The notes under the pieces were generated by a model. It had not been told where the DNA came from. It saw only the letters and a list, made by a program, of their open reading frames with translations, and did not search any database. A stretch of 64,000 nucleotides of DNA, taken from positions 124,001 through 188,000 of the forward strand of contig NZ_NTMH01000030.1 of assembly GCF_002307475.1 (NCBI RefSeq), written 5' to 3'. The translations under genes and the position numbers were made by a program. This document shows positions 53,978 through 62,874 of the stretch, in pieces (positions within the stretch are counted from its first letter, which is position 1; every line of letters starts with the position of its first letter). Source of the DNA: Pantoea allii. GTDB taxonomy: Bacteria > Pseudomonadota > Gammaproteobacteria > Enterobacterales > Enterobacteriaceae.

Positions 53978-54058
53978 ATGAAAATGACTGAAAGTTTTCA
54001 CGACGAGTTATGTAGACTGGCCGCCGCAATCAACGAGGCACGTGTACTACATGACTGA
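53978..54058 (+). CDS. yrbN: Small protein YrbN (26 aa) overlapping the deaD start
   Basis: The 26-codon frame starts [20 protein letters not shown] and ends ARVLHD. It resembles E. coli YrbN (also 26 residues, with [10 protein letters not shown]) and sits at the same place between nlpI and deaD. Its TGA stop lies inside the first codons of deaD (8-bp overlap), so its translation is likely coupled to deaD. The function is unknown; it may act as an upstream regulatory ORF. Confidence 0.82.
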   Translation: MKMTESFHDELCRLAAAINEARVLHD

Positions 54059-55955
54059 TATTCAAACCACTTTTGCTGACCTTGGCCTGAACGCCGAACT
54101 CCTTGAATCACTGAATGGCATGGGCTATGTAAAGCCATCCCCAATCCAGGCTGAGTGTATTCCTCACCTGCTGGCGGGCCGTGACGTGTTAGGTATGGCG
54201 CAGACCGGGAGTGGTAAAACCGCAGCGTTCTCGCTGCCGCTGTTACATAACATCGACCCAACTGTTAAAGCACCGCAAATTTTGGTGCTGGCACCGACCC
54301 GCGAACTGGCGGTGCAGGTTGCTGAAGCTGTTACCGAATTCTCTAAACATATGCGCGGTCTGAACGTGGTTGCCCTTTACGGTGGCCAGCGTTATGACGT
54401 GCAGCTGCGCGCACTGCGCCAGGGACCACAGGTTGTCGTGGGTACGCCAGGCCGCCTGCTGGACCACCTGAAACGTGGCACCTTAGATTTGTCTAACCTG
54501 CGTGGTCTGGTTCTGGACGAAGCAGATGAAATGTTACGCATGGGCTTCATCGAAGACGTTGAAACTATCATGGCGCAGATCCCAGAAGGTCATCAGACCG
54601 CACTGTTCTCTGCCACTATGCCAGAAGCGATTCGTCGTATTACCAAGCGTTTCATGAAAGATCCGCAGGAAGTTCGCATCCAGTCAAGCCTGACAACGCG
54701 CCCGGATATCAGCCAGAGCTACTGGACTGCCCACGGCCGTAAAACTGATGCGCTGGTTCGCTTCCTTGAAGCAGAAGACTTTGATGCGGCAATCATCTTC
54801 GTACGTACTAAAAATGCAACGCTGGAAGTCGCAGAAGCGCTGGAGCGTAGCGGTTACAACAGTGCGGCACTGAATGGCGATATGAACCAGGCACTGCGTG
54901 AGCAGACGCTGGAGCGCCTGAAAGATGGTCGTCTGGATATCCTGATTGCTACCGACGTTGCGGCCCGTGGCCTGGACGTTGAGCGTATCAGCCTGGTTGT
55001 TAACTACGATATTCCGATGGACTCAGAATCATACGTTCACCGTATCGGCCGTACCGGTCGTGCAGGTCGTGCCGGTCGCGCACTGCTGTTCGTAGAGAAC
55101 CGCGAGCGTCGTCTGCTGCGTAATATCGAACGCACCATGAAGCTGACTATTCCAGAAGTTGAGCTGCCAAATGCAGAACTGCTGGGTCAGCGTCGTCTGG
55201 CTAAGTTTGCTGCGAAAGTTCAACAGCAACTGGAAAGCAGCGATCTGGAGCAGTACCGTGCGCTGCTGGCTAAGATGCAGCCTGAAGAAGAGCTGGATAT
55301 CGAAACCCTGGCTGCGGCTCTGCTGAAAATGGCACAGGGTGAGCGTCCGCTGATCGTTCCTGCTGATGCACCACGTCCAGCGCGTCGTGAATTCCGTGAG
55401 CGTGACGATCGTCGTGAGAGCCGTGATTCACGTGAAGCACGTGGCCCACGCGAAAACCGTGAGGGCGGCGACCGTCCACGTCGCGAGCGTCGTGACGTTG
55501 GCGATATGCAGCTGTACCGTATTGAAGTGGGCCGTGATGACGGTGTTGAAGTTCGTCATATCGTGGGCGCTATTGCTAACGAAGGCGATATCAGCAGCCG
55601 TTACATCGGTAACATCAAACTGTTCGGTACGCACTCCACCATCGAGCTGCCGAAAGGCATGCCTGGCGATGTGCTGCAGCACTTTACCCGTACGCGTATT
55701 CTGAACAAGCCGATGAATATGCAGTTACTGGGTGATGCTCAGCCGCATGAAGGTGGCCGTGGCGAACGTCGTCCGGGTGCCGGTGCTGGCGAGCGTCGTG
55801 GCGGTGCTGCGCGTCCTGAAGGTCAGGGCCCGCGTCGCTTCTCTTCTGAGCGCCGTGAAGGCGGTCGTGATGGTGCACGCCCTTTCAATCGTGAAGGCGG
55901 TCGTGGTCCACGTCGTGAAGACGGTGCTGCTGCACCACGTCGTCGTGACGCGTAA
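54051..55955 (+). CDS. deaD: Cold-shock DEAD-box RNA helicase DeaD (CsdA)
   Basis: It unwinds RNA in 50S assembly and mRNA decay at low temperature. It has 634 residues from ATG 54051 ([14 protein letters not shown]). The Q-motif region is followed by [33 protein letters not shown], and [11 protein letters not shown]. Then come the RNA-binding DbpA-like domain ([20 protein letters not shown]) and an Arg/Gly-rich basic tail with repeats. An in-frame GTG three codons earlier is possible. It overlaps yrbN. Confidence 0.97.
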   Translation: MTDIQTTFADLGLNAELLESLNGMGYVKPSPIQAECIPHLLAGRDVLGMAQTGSGKTAAFSLPLLHNIDPTVKAPQILVLAPTRELAVQVAEAVTEFSKHMRGLNVVALYGGQRYDVQLRALRQGPQVVVGTPGRLLDHLKRGTLDLSNLRGLVLDEADEMLRMGFIEDVETIMAQIPEGHQTALFSATMPEAIRRITKRFMKDPQEVRIQSSLTTRPDISQSYWTAHGRKTDALVRFLEAEDFDAAIIFVRTKNATLEVAEALERSGYNSAALNGDMNQALREQTLERLKDGRLDILIATDVAARGLDVERISLVVNYDIPMDSESYVHRIGRTGRAGRAGRALLFVENRERRLLRNIERTMKLTIPEVELPNAELLGQRRLAKFAAKVQQQLESSDLEQYRALLAKMQPEEELDIETLAAALLKMAQGERPLIVPADAPRPARREFRERDDRRESRDSREARGPRENREGGDRPRRERRDVGDMQLYRIEVGRDDGVEVRHIVGAIANEGDISSRYIGNIKLFGTHSTIELPKGMPGDVLQHFTRTRILNKPMNMQLLGDAQPHEGGRGERRPGAGAGERRGGAARPEGQGPRRFSSERREGGRDGARPFNREGGRGPRREDGAAAPRRRDA

Positions 55956-55976
55956 GCGAGCTTATTCGGTGTAATA

Positions 55977-56008
55977 AAAAGGGAAGCCTGCGGGCTTCCC
56001 TTTTTTTT
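55977..56008 (+). terminator. Terminator of deaD
   Basis: The 12-bp stem AAAAGGGAAGCC/GGCTTCCCTTTT with a short loop is followed by four more T. It stands between convergent deaD and yhbW and may serve both. Confidence 0.93.
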
Positions 56009-56046
56009 GTCTTGTCGTTGACCCATCACAGGATCACCGCCGCTGG

Positions 56047-57057
56047 CTACAGGCTGCTGGCAGCTTCCATGGCCAGCTTAAACGAATGCAGGCGCGCTTC
56101 GGTGTCGTAAATTTGCCCGTTAACCATCACCTCATTTGCCTGAGTTTCACGCAGCAGTGAAGCCAGACCATGCCGTACCTTATCCACATCGCCAACCAGA
56201 GACATGCTCAGCGCCTGCTGCACGCCATACTGTTCAGACGGCGACCACAGACTGTCCATATTCTGTACCGGTGCAGGCAGCGGACCCGGTTTACCACGAC
56301 GCAGATTAATAAATTGCTGCTGCATAGAGGTAAACAGAAAACGCGCTTCACTTTCGGTGTCAGCGGCAACAATGTTTATGCACACCGTGGCGTAGGGCTC
56401 GGCAAGGCGCGCGGAAGGCTTGAAGTTCTCACGATAGACGTGCAGGGCCTGGAACAGCTGGTCCGGCGCAAAGTGTGAGGCAAAGGCAAACGGCAGTCCC
56501 ATTTTGGCCGAGAGCTGAGCGCTATAAAGGCTGGAACCTAACAGCCACACCGGAATTTTCATTCCTAAGCCGGGAACCGGCTGCACCGGCGGCTGCGCGC
56601 CCGCTTCCGCATCAAACCAGTCGATCAGCTCGGCAACATCGTCCGGAAAGGTATCGGCATGAATGCCCGACAGATGACGACGCAGTGCCAGCATCGTGCG
56701 CTGGTCCGAACCCGGTGCACGGCCTAATCCCAGATCGATACGATCGGGATACAGCGAAGCCAGGGTACCAAACTGCTCTGCAATCATCAGCGGTGAGTGA
56801 TTAGGCAACATAATGCCACCAGAACCCAGACGTAGCGTGGTGGTGTTGGCGGCCAGATAGCCAATCAGCACGGCGGTGGCCGCACTGGCAATGCCAGTCA
56901 TATTGTGGTGCTCGGCGAGCCAGTAACGTTCAAACCCCAGTTTTTCTGCCTGACGCGCCAACGCGAGTGAATTATGGAAAGCATCACGTGGCGTCGCGCC
57001 CTGCGGAACAGGGGCAAGATCCAGAACGGAAAGGCGAACGTTTTTTTTATCAGACAT
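56047..57057 (-). CDS. yhbW: Luciferase-like flavin monooxygenase family protein YhbW
   Basis: A 336-residue TIM-barrel protein of the bacterial-luciferase family ([52 protein letters not shown]). It presumably binds reduced FMN; the substrate is not known. In E. coli mtr lies between deaD and yhbW; here the two genes are adjacent. Confidence 0.93.
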   Translation of the reverse strand: MSDKKNVRLSVLDLAPVPQGATPRDAFHNSLALARQAEKLGFERYWLAEHHNMTGIASAATAVLIGYLAANTTTLRLGSGGIMLPNHSPLMIAEQFGTLASLYPDRIDLGLGRAPGSDQRTMLALRRHLSGIHADTFPDDVAELIDWFDAEAGAQPPVQPVPGLGMKIPVWLLGSSLYSAQLSAKMGLPFAFASHFAPDQLFQALHVYRENFKPSARLAEPYATVCINIVAADTESEARFLFTSMQQQFINLRRGKPGPLPAPVQNMDSLWSPSEQYGVQQALSMSLVGDVDKVRHGLASLLRETQANEVMVNGQIYDTEARLHSFKLAMEAASSL

Positions 57058-57169
57058 GGGTACTCCAGAGTGTATAGCGCAGGTGTCAGACCCTGCACCA
57101 TCAAGTATTGCGTAACATCCGCCATATTAAAACTTTTTACACTCTCAGTATGTTGCCTGTATGTGCCTT

Positions 57170-58054
57170 TCAGTCGGTGGTCAGTAAAACCATCCCCGCC
57201 AGCTTGCGCCAGTAGCCGTTACAATCCCGATTTTTCTCCAGATCCAGCGGTGCCTGGCCTTCCTCGTTTTGGCGAAACCGGTCAATAAGACTTAAGGTTT
57301 GCGTGTCCTGAGGCGACAGCCGCACGATATCCACCCAGTTGCGCATGCCAACCAGATCGTTCCCCAGGTTATAGCAGTAACCGCTCATGGTCTGGATACC
57401 GTTTAAGACGAAGACCTGCTGTTGCTCCTGCGACAGGACCTGGCGTCCGTTAGGGTAATGAATGCAGCAGGTTTCGCAGTCATCTTTGGCGCGATTCTCC
57501 GAGCGAGCCGTAAAGCAGCGAGCCGACAGCGCCAGCGGCAGATGGCCATAGCCCAGCACTTCCACCTCGAACTGCTGGCGTATGCCTTTGGTTTCGCACT
57601 GCTGTAGCAGTTGCACCAGCCAGTCGCGTGGCATTTCAACCGGCAAACACCAGCGCGTCATTCCCTCTTTCACCAAAAGCTGCAGCGTATCGGCGTTATA
57701 CACATTCAGCGTGGGGCCCGCGACAAAGGGCAGCTTGCGTTCGGCTGCCATGTTGACGGTGCCAACGTCGTTGGCCTCAATAATAAACTCGCCATTTTCA
57801 ACGTAGCGCTGCAGCTCTTTGAGCTCAGAAGGGGATTGCAGCAAAGCCAGCGTACTGATGACCACCTGCTTACCACTGGCTGACAGCTCACGCGCCAGGC
57901 TCATCCAGGCAGTAAAGGGCGTCGCACGCCGCTTGCTGCAGACCGTTTCCCCAAGATAGATGATATCGGCGCTGCTGCTGGCGGCGAGTTGATAAAAGTG
58001 TTCCAGCGTGGCGGTTGGCCAGTACCACAGCACTGGCCCAAGGGCGTATTTCAT
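57170..58054 (-). CDS. ubiV: O2-independent ubiquinone biosynthesis protein UbiV
   Basis: A U32-family Fe-S protein that, with UbiU, hydroxylates ubiquinone precursors without oxygen. It has 294 residues. The [4Fe-4S] ligands known from E. coli are all present at the same positions: C39, C180, C193 and C197 (ETVCSKR; SARCF; DDCETCC). It lies 9 bp downstream of ubiU. Confidence 0.97.
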   Translation of the reverse strand: MKYALGPVLWYWPTATLEHFYQLAASSSADIIYLGETVCSKRRATPFTAWMSLARELSASGKQVVISTLALLQSPSELKELQRYVENGEFIIEANDVGTVNMAAERKLPFVAGPTLNVYNADTLQLLVKEGMTRWCLPVEMPRDWLVQLLQQCETKGIRQQFEVEVLGYGHLPLALSARCFTARSENRAKDDCETCCIHYPNGRQVLSQEQQQVFVLNGIQTMSGYCYNLGNDLVGMRNWVDIVRLSPQDTQTLSLIDRFRQNEEGQAPLDLEKNRDCNGYWRKLAGMVLLTTD

Positions 58055-58063
58055 GGGTTTTCC

Positions 58064-59059
58064 TTACTGCCAGTCACGATGATAAGCGCCTAACGTGGTT
58101 TGCGAGCCCTCTGACAGCGCGCCGAGCGTCTGCATCCACTGCTGCGCCACGTCAAAGTTATCCGGCTCGGCTTTACAACGATCGATCGCCTGACGCCAGA
58201 CGCGGGCTACATCGGAAACATAGGCAGGGCTGCGCTGGCGCCCCTCGATTTTCACCGAGGCAATGCCTGCCCGTAGCAACTCTGGCAACAGTTCAAGCGT
58301 GTTAAGACTGGTGGGTTCTTCCAGCACATGGTAGCGCTGGTCGTCGACCTGGTAGCGGCCTTTGCACAGCGTGGGATAGCCCGCGCTTTCCTCCGCGTCA
58401 TAACGATCGATCAGCACCTCATTGAGACGTGCCTCCATGCCGGCTGGCGTCTGTTGCCAGCGCACAAACTTCGCGGGTGAGCAGGCACCTTTACTGTTCG
58501 GGGATTCACCCGTTAGCCAGGAGGAGAGATAGCAGCGGCCCTCCGCCATGATACACAGGCTGCCAAAGGCAAAGACCTCCAGCGGAACAGGGGTACTGCG
58601 CGCCAGCTGTTTTACCTGATGAATCGACAAAACGCGCGGCAGCACCACACGGTGCAAATGAAAATGGCGATGGTAAAAACGAATGGCTTCAAGGTTAGTG
58701 GCGGAAGCCTGTACTGACAGATGGCGTTCAACATGTGGATAGCGTGCGGTGGCATATTCCAGCGTCGCCATATCGGCCAGAATCAGCGCGTCCGCGCCGC
58801 TGTCAGCCGCCACGTCAATGGCCCGCTGCCAGCGATGCATGCCATCGGGATGCGCAAAGGTATTGATCGCCACGTGCAGCTTACGACGATGCTGATGGAG
58901 ATAATGTGCCGCCTCAAGCAGCTTCTTATCAGTAAAGTTTAACCCGGCGAAGTGACGCGCATTGGTGTCATCTTTCAGCCCGACATAAACCGCATCGGCA
59001 CCATTCTCAACGGCGGTTCGTATTGCAGGCAGGTTCCCGGCCGGACACAGCAACTCCAT
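58064..59059 (-). CDS. ubiU: O2-independent ubiquinone biosynthesis protein UbiU
   Basis: The U32-family partner of UbiV. It has 331 residues, as in E. coli, with cluster ligands C169, C176, C193 and C232 (FGSLCIMAEGRCYLSS; GACSPAKF; PTLCKGRY). The start MELLCPAGNLPA at 59059 is the family start; the open frame begins 6 codons earlier. It is divergent from ubiT. Confidence 0.97.
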   Translation of the reverse strand: MELLCPAGNLPAIRTAVENGADAVYVGLKDDTNARHFAGLNFTDKKLLEAAHYLHQHRRKLHVAINTFAHPDGMHRWQRAIDVAADSGADALILADMATLEYATARYPHVERHLSVQASATNLEAIRFYHRHFHLHRVVLPRVLSIHQVKQLARSTPVPLEVFAFGSLCIMAEGRCYLSSWLTGESPNSKGACSPAKFVRWQQTPAGMEARLNEVLIDRYDAEESAGYPTLCKGRYQVDDQRYHVLEEPTSLNTLELLPELLRAGIASVKIEGRQRSPAYVSDVARVWRQAIDRCKAEPDNFDVAQQWMQTLGALSEGSQTTLGAYHRDWQ

Positions 59060-59264
59060 ACTCAATCCTCTCGACATGCAGATGGAGCACGAGTCTAGTC
59101 ATGGCGCTTCGGGGAAATGTTGATTTGGGGCAGTGAAACCGTCATTGATGAGATAGCCTGGCATTTTTTTAACCCTTCAGCGGCGGGTTTTATTGATCTC
59201 ACCAGCGGCGAGAACCGCTGTCTGTGGCAATATAGCTAAAATTTTTTTGACGGGAGTGCAAAGC

Positions 59265-59789
59265 GTGTTCCAGCGGTTATCTGCCAGTTTAGTGAAAAAT
59301 GGCCCTAAAATCCTCAGCTTACCTGCAACATTCGCCCCATTCACGTTGAAGCAGCGGCTCTTGCAACAACTCTTAAACTGGCAATTTCGTCATGTTTTAG
59401 CCGAAGGTGAGTTAGACTTCCTTCAGGGACGCTTTTTGGGTATTGAGATTAGCGATGTTAATCTCACGTGGATCACCACGCTGGAAGGCGGTCGACTGAG
59501 GGTGTTGCAGAATGCCGAAGCAGATGTCTGGTTCCGGGGCAACGCCAATGATTTGTTGCTGGTAGCAGCACGCAAAGCGGATCCAGATATGCTTTTCTTT
59601 CAGCGCCGACTGCTGATTGAAGGGGATACGGAACTGGGACTGGAGGTTAAGAACGTAATGGATGCAATTGAACTCGACACCATGCCCAAGGGGTTACGTA
59701 CCGCCATTCAGCAGATGGCTGCAATCGTGGAGACAACAATGCAACAGGACGCGAAAGCCGCACAGGCACGCGCGGGTGGCTCATGTTAA
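59265..59789 (+). CDS. ubiT: O2-independent ubiquinone biosynthesis accessory factor UbiT
   Basis: An SCP2-domain lipid-binding protein that works with UbiU and UbiV in anaerobic ubiquinone synthesis. It has 174 residues from GTG 59265, equal to E. coli UbiT, with GGGAG 9 bases upstream; the longer frame from 59193 has no such support. Conserved block: KADPDMLFFQRRLLIEGDTE then LGLEVKNVMDAIEL. It overlaps yhbS by 7 bp. Confidence 0.94.
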   Translation: MFQRLSASLVKNGPKILSLPATFAPFTLKQRLLQQLLNWQFRHVLAEGELDFLQGRFLGIEISDVNLTWITTLEGGRLRVLQNAEADVWFRGNANDLLLVAARKADPDMLFFQRRLLIEGDTELGLEVKNVMDAIELDTMPKGLRTAIQQMAAIVETTMQQDAKAAQARAGGSC

Positions 59790-60289
59790 TACGCACAGAA
59801 ATTGGCGTGGATGCCGCCGGTATCGATGCATTACTGCGACGTTGCTTTCCCACTTCAGCTGAAGCTGAGCTCACTCAGGCCCTGCGCGAAGACGGCCTGT
59901 TAACGTTGGGCGTGGTCGCGACTGACGATGAAGGTCAGGTGCTGGGTTATGCCGCGTTTAGCCCGGTTACCATGCAGGGCGAAGATCGCAATTGGGTCGG
60001 GCTGGCCCCGCTGGCCGTGGATGAAAGCCTGCGTGGACAGGGCATCGCGAAACAACTGGTTTATGAAGGCCTGGATACGCTGAATGAGTTTGGCTACAGT
60101 GCGGTTGTGGTGCTGGGCGACCCCGCACTGTATCACCATCTGGGCTTCGAACCTGCGGCCCGGCACGGTTTGCACTGCCGCTGGCCGGGCAGCGAAGCGG
60201 CCTTCCAGGTTTATCGTCTGGCGGACAACGCGTTTGACGGCGCTGAAGGACGTATTGAGTATTCCGCGCCCTTTAATCAGCTGAGCTAA
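59783..60289 (+). CDS. yhbS: GNAT-family N-acetyltransferase YhbS
   Basis: A 168-residue acetyltransferase fold: the acetyl-CoA loop is [20 protein letters not shown], followed by [17 protein letters not shown]. The substrate is not established. It is translationally coupled to ubiT. Its 3' end overlaps the convergent yhbQ by 17 bp. Confidence 0.93.
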   Translation: MLIRTEIGVDAAGIDALLRRCFPTSAEAELTQALREDGLLTLGVVATDDEGQVLGYAAFSPVTMQGEDRNWVGLAPLAVDESLRGQGIAKQLVYEGLDTLNEFGYSAVVVLGDPALYHHLGFEPAARHGLHCRWPGSEAAFQVYRLADNAFDGAEGRIEYSAPFNQLS

Positions 60290-60560
60290 GCCACGCTTCA
60301 AGACGAGTCGGTTGCTCGGCAACCAGCTGCAGTTTTCGTTGACGGGTCAGCTGCTTAACCTGATATTCCAGCACGGAAGCCTGCGCGCGGTCACCCGCCG
60401 CGCAGGCATAAACCAGCGTTAACGGGCCTTTACCGCGCAAGGCTCGGGCACCGCGACCCTGCTCATGCTGCCCAAGGCGGCGCGTGACGTCAGTCGTGAT
60501 GCCGGTATACAGGCTGCCTGCGGCTGTTTGTATCAGGTAAAGTTGCCAGTGCTGACCCAT
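60273..60560 (-). CDS. yhbQ: GIY-YIG nuclease superfamily protein YhbQ
   Basis: A small single-domain protein of 95 residues with the GIY-YIG core ([26 protein letters not shown]). Members have DNA endonuclease activity in vitro and are tied to DNA repair; the biological role is unclear. It overlaps yhbS tail to tail and is divergent from yhbP. Confidence 0.93.
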   Translation of the reverse strand: MGQHWQLYLIQTAAGSLYTGITTDVTRRLGQHEQGRGARALRGKGPLTLVYACAAGDRAQASVLEYQVKQLTRQRKLQLVAEQPTRLEAWLSSAD

Positions 60561-60642
60561 AATCTGTCCCAGAAATGCCTGCCCGGCAGTGTACCGTGCT
60601 TCCTTGCGGTGCGCTATCCATCGCCCTGACCCGGAGTTGATT

Positions 60643-61071
60643 GTGTCTGATCGTTCCCATCTTGTTCGTTACCTGAAAAAGCAGCATGTGCTTTCATTAT
60701 GCTGCTGTGCCGACAACGATTTGTGGTGTGCAAACTGCTACTACGTGTTTGATGAGTCACGCATGGTATTCTGGCTGATGACCGAGCCAGATACACGTCA
60801 CGGCCTGTTGGCGATAAAACACAACAGCGTAGCGGGCACCATCAATGGACAACCGAAGACGGTATTGCTGATAAAGGGCGTGCAGTATCGTGGTCAGATC
60901 AGGCAGCTCAGCGACGAAGAAGCAACGGAAGCGTGCACCGCCTATCAACGGCGTTTTCCGGTTTCGCGCAAGGTCGCCGCGCCCTTATGGGAAATTACGC
61001 TGGATGAGCTGAAAATGACGGACAATGCATTGGGATTTGGTAAAAAAATTGTCTGGCAACGCGAGGCGTAA
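60643..61071 (+). CDS. yhbP: Pyridoxamine 5'-phosphate oxidase-fold protein YhbP (UPF0306)
   Basis: A 142-residue FMN-binding split-barrel-like protein of unknown function ([48 protein letters not shown]). The GTG at 60643 was chosen because GGAG lies 6 bases before it and the length then fits the family (147 in E. coli). The upstream part of the open frame has no similarity. Confidence 0.85.
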   Translation: MSDRSHLVRYLKKQHVLSLCCCADNDLWCANCYYVFDESRMVFWLMTEPDTRHGLLAIKHNSVAGTINGQPKTVLLIKGVQYRGQIRQLSDEEATEACTAYQRRFPVSRKVAAPLWEITLDELKMTDNALGFGKKIVWQREA

Positions 61072-61111
61072 ATAAAGCGCCCCCTTCCTGGCGGAAAAGG
61101 GCGTAAGGCCG

Positions 61112-61633
61112 TTACAGCGCCTGCAGAATACGCAGGGATTCACGGTTAAACGCGGGCAGGTCCGCGGGCGTGCGGCTGGTGACCAGTTTGTCACTGTCAA
61201 CCACCACTTCCTCGTCGCGGAAGTCGGCACCGGCATTGATCAGGTCAATGGCAATGGCTTTTACGCTGGTCATTTTACGACCGCGCACACCATTCGCACT
61301 GATCAACAGTTGTGGCCCGTGGCAAATAGCAAAAATGGGTTTGCCGCTCGCCACAAATTCTTTGGTAAAGGCAACAAAGCGATCGTCACCGCGCAATGCA
61401 TCCGGTGAGTGTCCGCCTGGCAACAGCAGGGCATCAAATTCTGCCGGACTCACTTCGTCGATGCTGCGATCGATAGTGACTTCAGCCTCACCCTGTTTGC
61501 CTTTCACGGTTTTGCCCGCTTGCTCCTCAATCGTTACCACTTCATAGCCTGCGCGTTTGTAGATCTCGGCTGGCGAGGTAAACTCAGAGTCTTCAAATTC
61601 ATCGGTGATCAGAACCGCAATTTTGGTGCTCAT
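61112..61633 (-). CDS. yhbO: DJ-1/PfpI-family protein deglycase YhbO
   Basis: A stress protein reported to repair glyoxal and methylglyoxal adducts, also described as a glyoxalase. It has 173 residues, with the nucleophile Cys104 in the elbow FAICHGPQLLIS, the Glu in DEFEDSEFTSPAE, and LLPGGHSPDALR. It is convergent with yhbP and divergent from yraR. Confidence 0.96.
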   Translation of the reverse strand: MSTKIAVLITDEFEDSEFTSPAEIYKRAGYEVVTIEEQAGKTVKGKQGEAEVTIDRSIDEVSPAEFDALLLPGGHSPDALRGDDRFVAFTKEFVASGKPIFAICHGPQLLISANGVRGRKMTSVKAIAIDLINAGADFRDEEVVVDSDKLVTSRTPADLPAFNRESLRILQAL

Positions 61634-61779
61634 CTTTACCCTCCTTTAGGCATGTTAGGCGCATACTGCGCTATCCTGATTACCTGTTAAGTCTGGTTGT
61701 CGATTCTGAGAACGCAAGCCAGGCGGCTCACATTGGCCAGATTTTGCACGGCTGGCGGCGAAACAGGGAATATTCCGAG

Positions 61780-62415
61780 ATGAATCGTATATTACTGACG
61801 GGCGCAACCGGGTTAGTGGGATCGCACCTGCTGCGTTTACTGATCGCTGACCCGCGCGTTGATGAAATTATTGCGCCGACTCGCCGTGCGCTGCCGGTGA
61901 TGAATAAAGTGATCAATCCCGTTGAAGCCGATCTAACCGATGTCCTGCGCCCGCTGGACACACCCTTGACGACGGTATTTTGCTGCCTGGGTACGACCCG
62001 CAAACAGGCGGGCAGTAAACAGGCATTTATTCACGTAGATTACACGCTGGTGGTGGATACTGCGTTGAACGGTTTACGTCTGGGTGCCAGACAGATGCTG
62101 GTGGTCAGCGCGCACGGCGCAAATCGTCATTCCCCTTTTTTATACAATCGCGTTAAGGGTGAGATGGAAAATGCGTTGCGCCATCAGGACTGGCCGCACC
62201 TGACGGTGGTCCGGCCCTCACTGTTGCTGGGTGAGCGAAAAGATAAACGCCGTGGGGAAAGCCTGATGGCCCCGCTGTTCGCCTGGCTGCCTGGCAACTG
62301 GCGCGCCGTCGCGGCCCAGGATGTGGCGCGCTACCTGCATCACCAGGCGTTTGCTGAGGAAAAATCCGGGTTCACGCTCATCGCGTCGGGTGATATCCCG
62401 CGTGCGTCAGCGTAA
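61780..62415 (+). CDS. yraR: NAD(P)-binding Rossmann-fold protein YraR
   Basis: A 211-residue atypical short-chain dehydrogenase-like protein with the nucleotide motif ILLTGATGLVGSHLLRLL, VVSAHGANRHSPFLYNRVKG and RPSLLLGER. The function is unknown; the length equals that of E. coli YraR, and the gene also neighbours yhbO there. The open frame reaches 12 codons upstream; the ATG at 61780 fits the Rossmann start. It overlaps nrdG tail to tail by 9 bp. Confidence 0.92.
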   Translation: MNRILLTGATGLVGSHLLRLLIADPRVDEIIAPTRRALPVMNKVINPVEADLTDVLRPLDTPLTTVFCCLGTTRKQAGSKQAFIHVDYTLVVDTALNGLRLGARQMLVVSAHGANRHSPFLYNRVKGEMENALRHQDWPHLTVVRPSLLLGERKDKRRGESLMAPLFAWLPGNWRAVAAQDVARYLHHQAFAEEKSGFTLIASGDIPRASA

Positions 62416-62874
62416 GTACCAGATTTGCTGATTGCGGCTGCCACGCCACAGAAGCGTGGCATCTTTCTCTGCCGCTTCAAACCGCCCGTCAATCATGACG
62501 TCTATCCAGGGCAGGACTGCCCGTTGCGCCGGGCTGAGCGTCTGCATCTCATAGCCGGTCCACAACCAGATGTCTTTGCCTGCACACTCCTGTTTGACCC
62601 GTTTCACCAGGCGACGGATATGCGGCACATTGTGGGGATGCAGCGGATCGCCGCCGCTCAGCGATAAACCCTGACGCGGGATGCGCGTATCTTTCAAGTC
62701 AGCCAGTAGCTGCTCTTCCATCGCCAGTGTAAAAGGCACGCCAGAATCCAGCCGCCAGGTGCTCTGATTGTAACAGCCACGGCACTGGTGCTCGCAGCCC
62801 GAAACAAACAGCGTACAGCGTGTGCCGGGGCCGTTAACAATATCGACATCGTAGTAGCGATGGATGCGCATCAT
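62407..62874 (-). CDS. nrdG: Anaerobic ribonucleotide reductase activating protein NrdG
   Basis: A radical-SAM enzyme that generates the glycyl radical on NrdD. It has 155 residues, with the [4Fe-4S] motif CEHQCRGC (Cx3CxxC) in SGCEHQCRGCYNQSTW, and the SAM-binding GLSLSGGDPLHP. Its ATG overlaps the nrdD stop (ATGA), so translation is coupled. Confidence 0.97.
   Translation of the reverse strand: MMRIHRYYDVDIVNGPGTRCTLFVSGCEHQCRGCYNQSTWRLDSGVPFTLAMEEQLLADLKDTRIPRQGLSLSGGDPLHPHNVPHIRRLVKRVKQECAGKDIWLWTGYEMQTLSPAQRAVLPWIDVMIDGRFEAAEKDATLLWRGSRNQQIWYLR

Noticed and set aside
55366..55955. Repeat region at the deaD 3' end as a possible CRISPR or satellite
   Set aside because: Imperfect in-frame repeats encode the Arg/Gly-rich tail of DeaD; there is no repeat-spacer structure.
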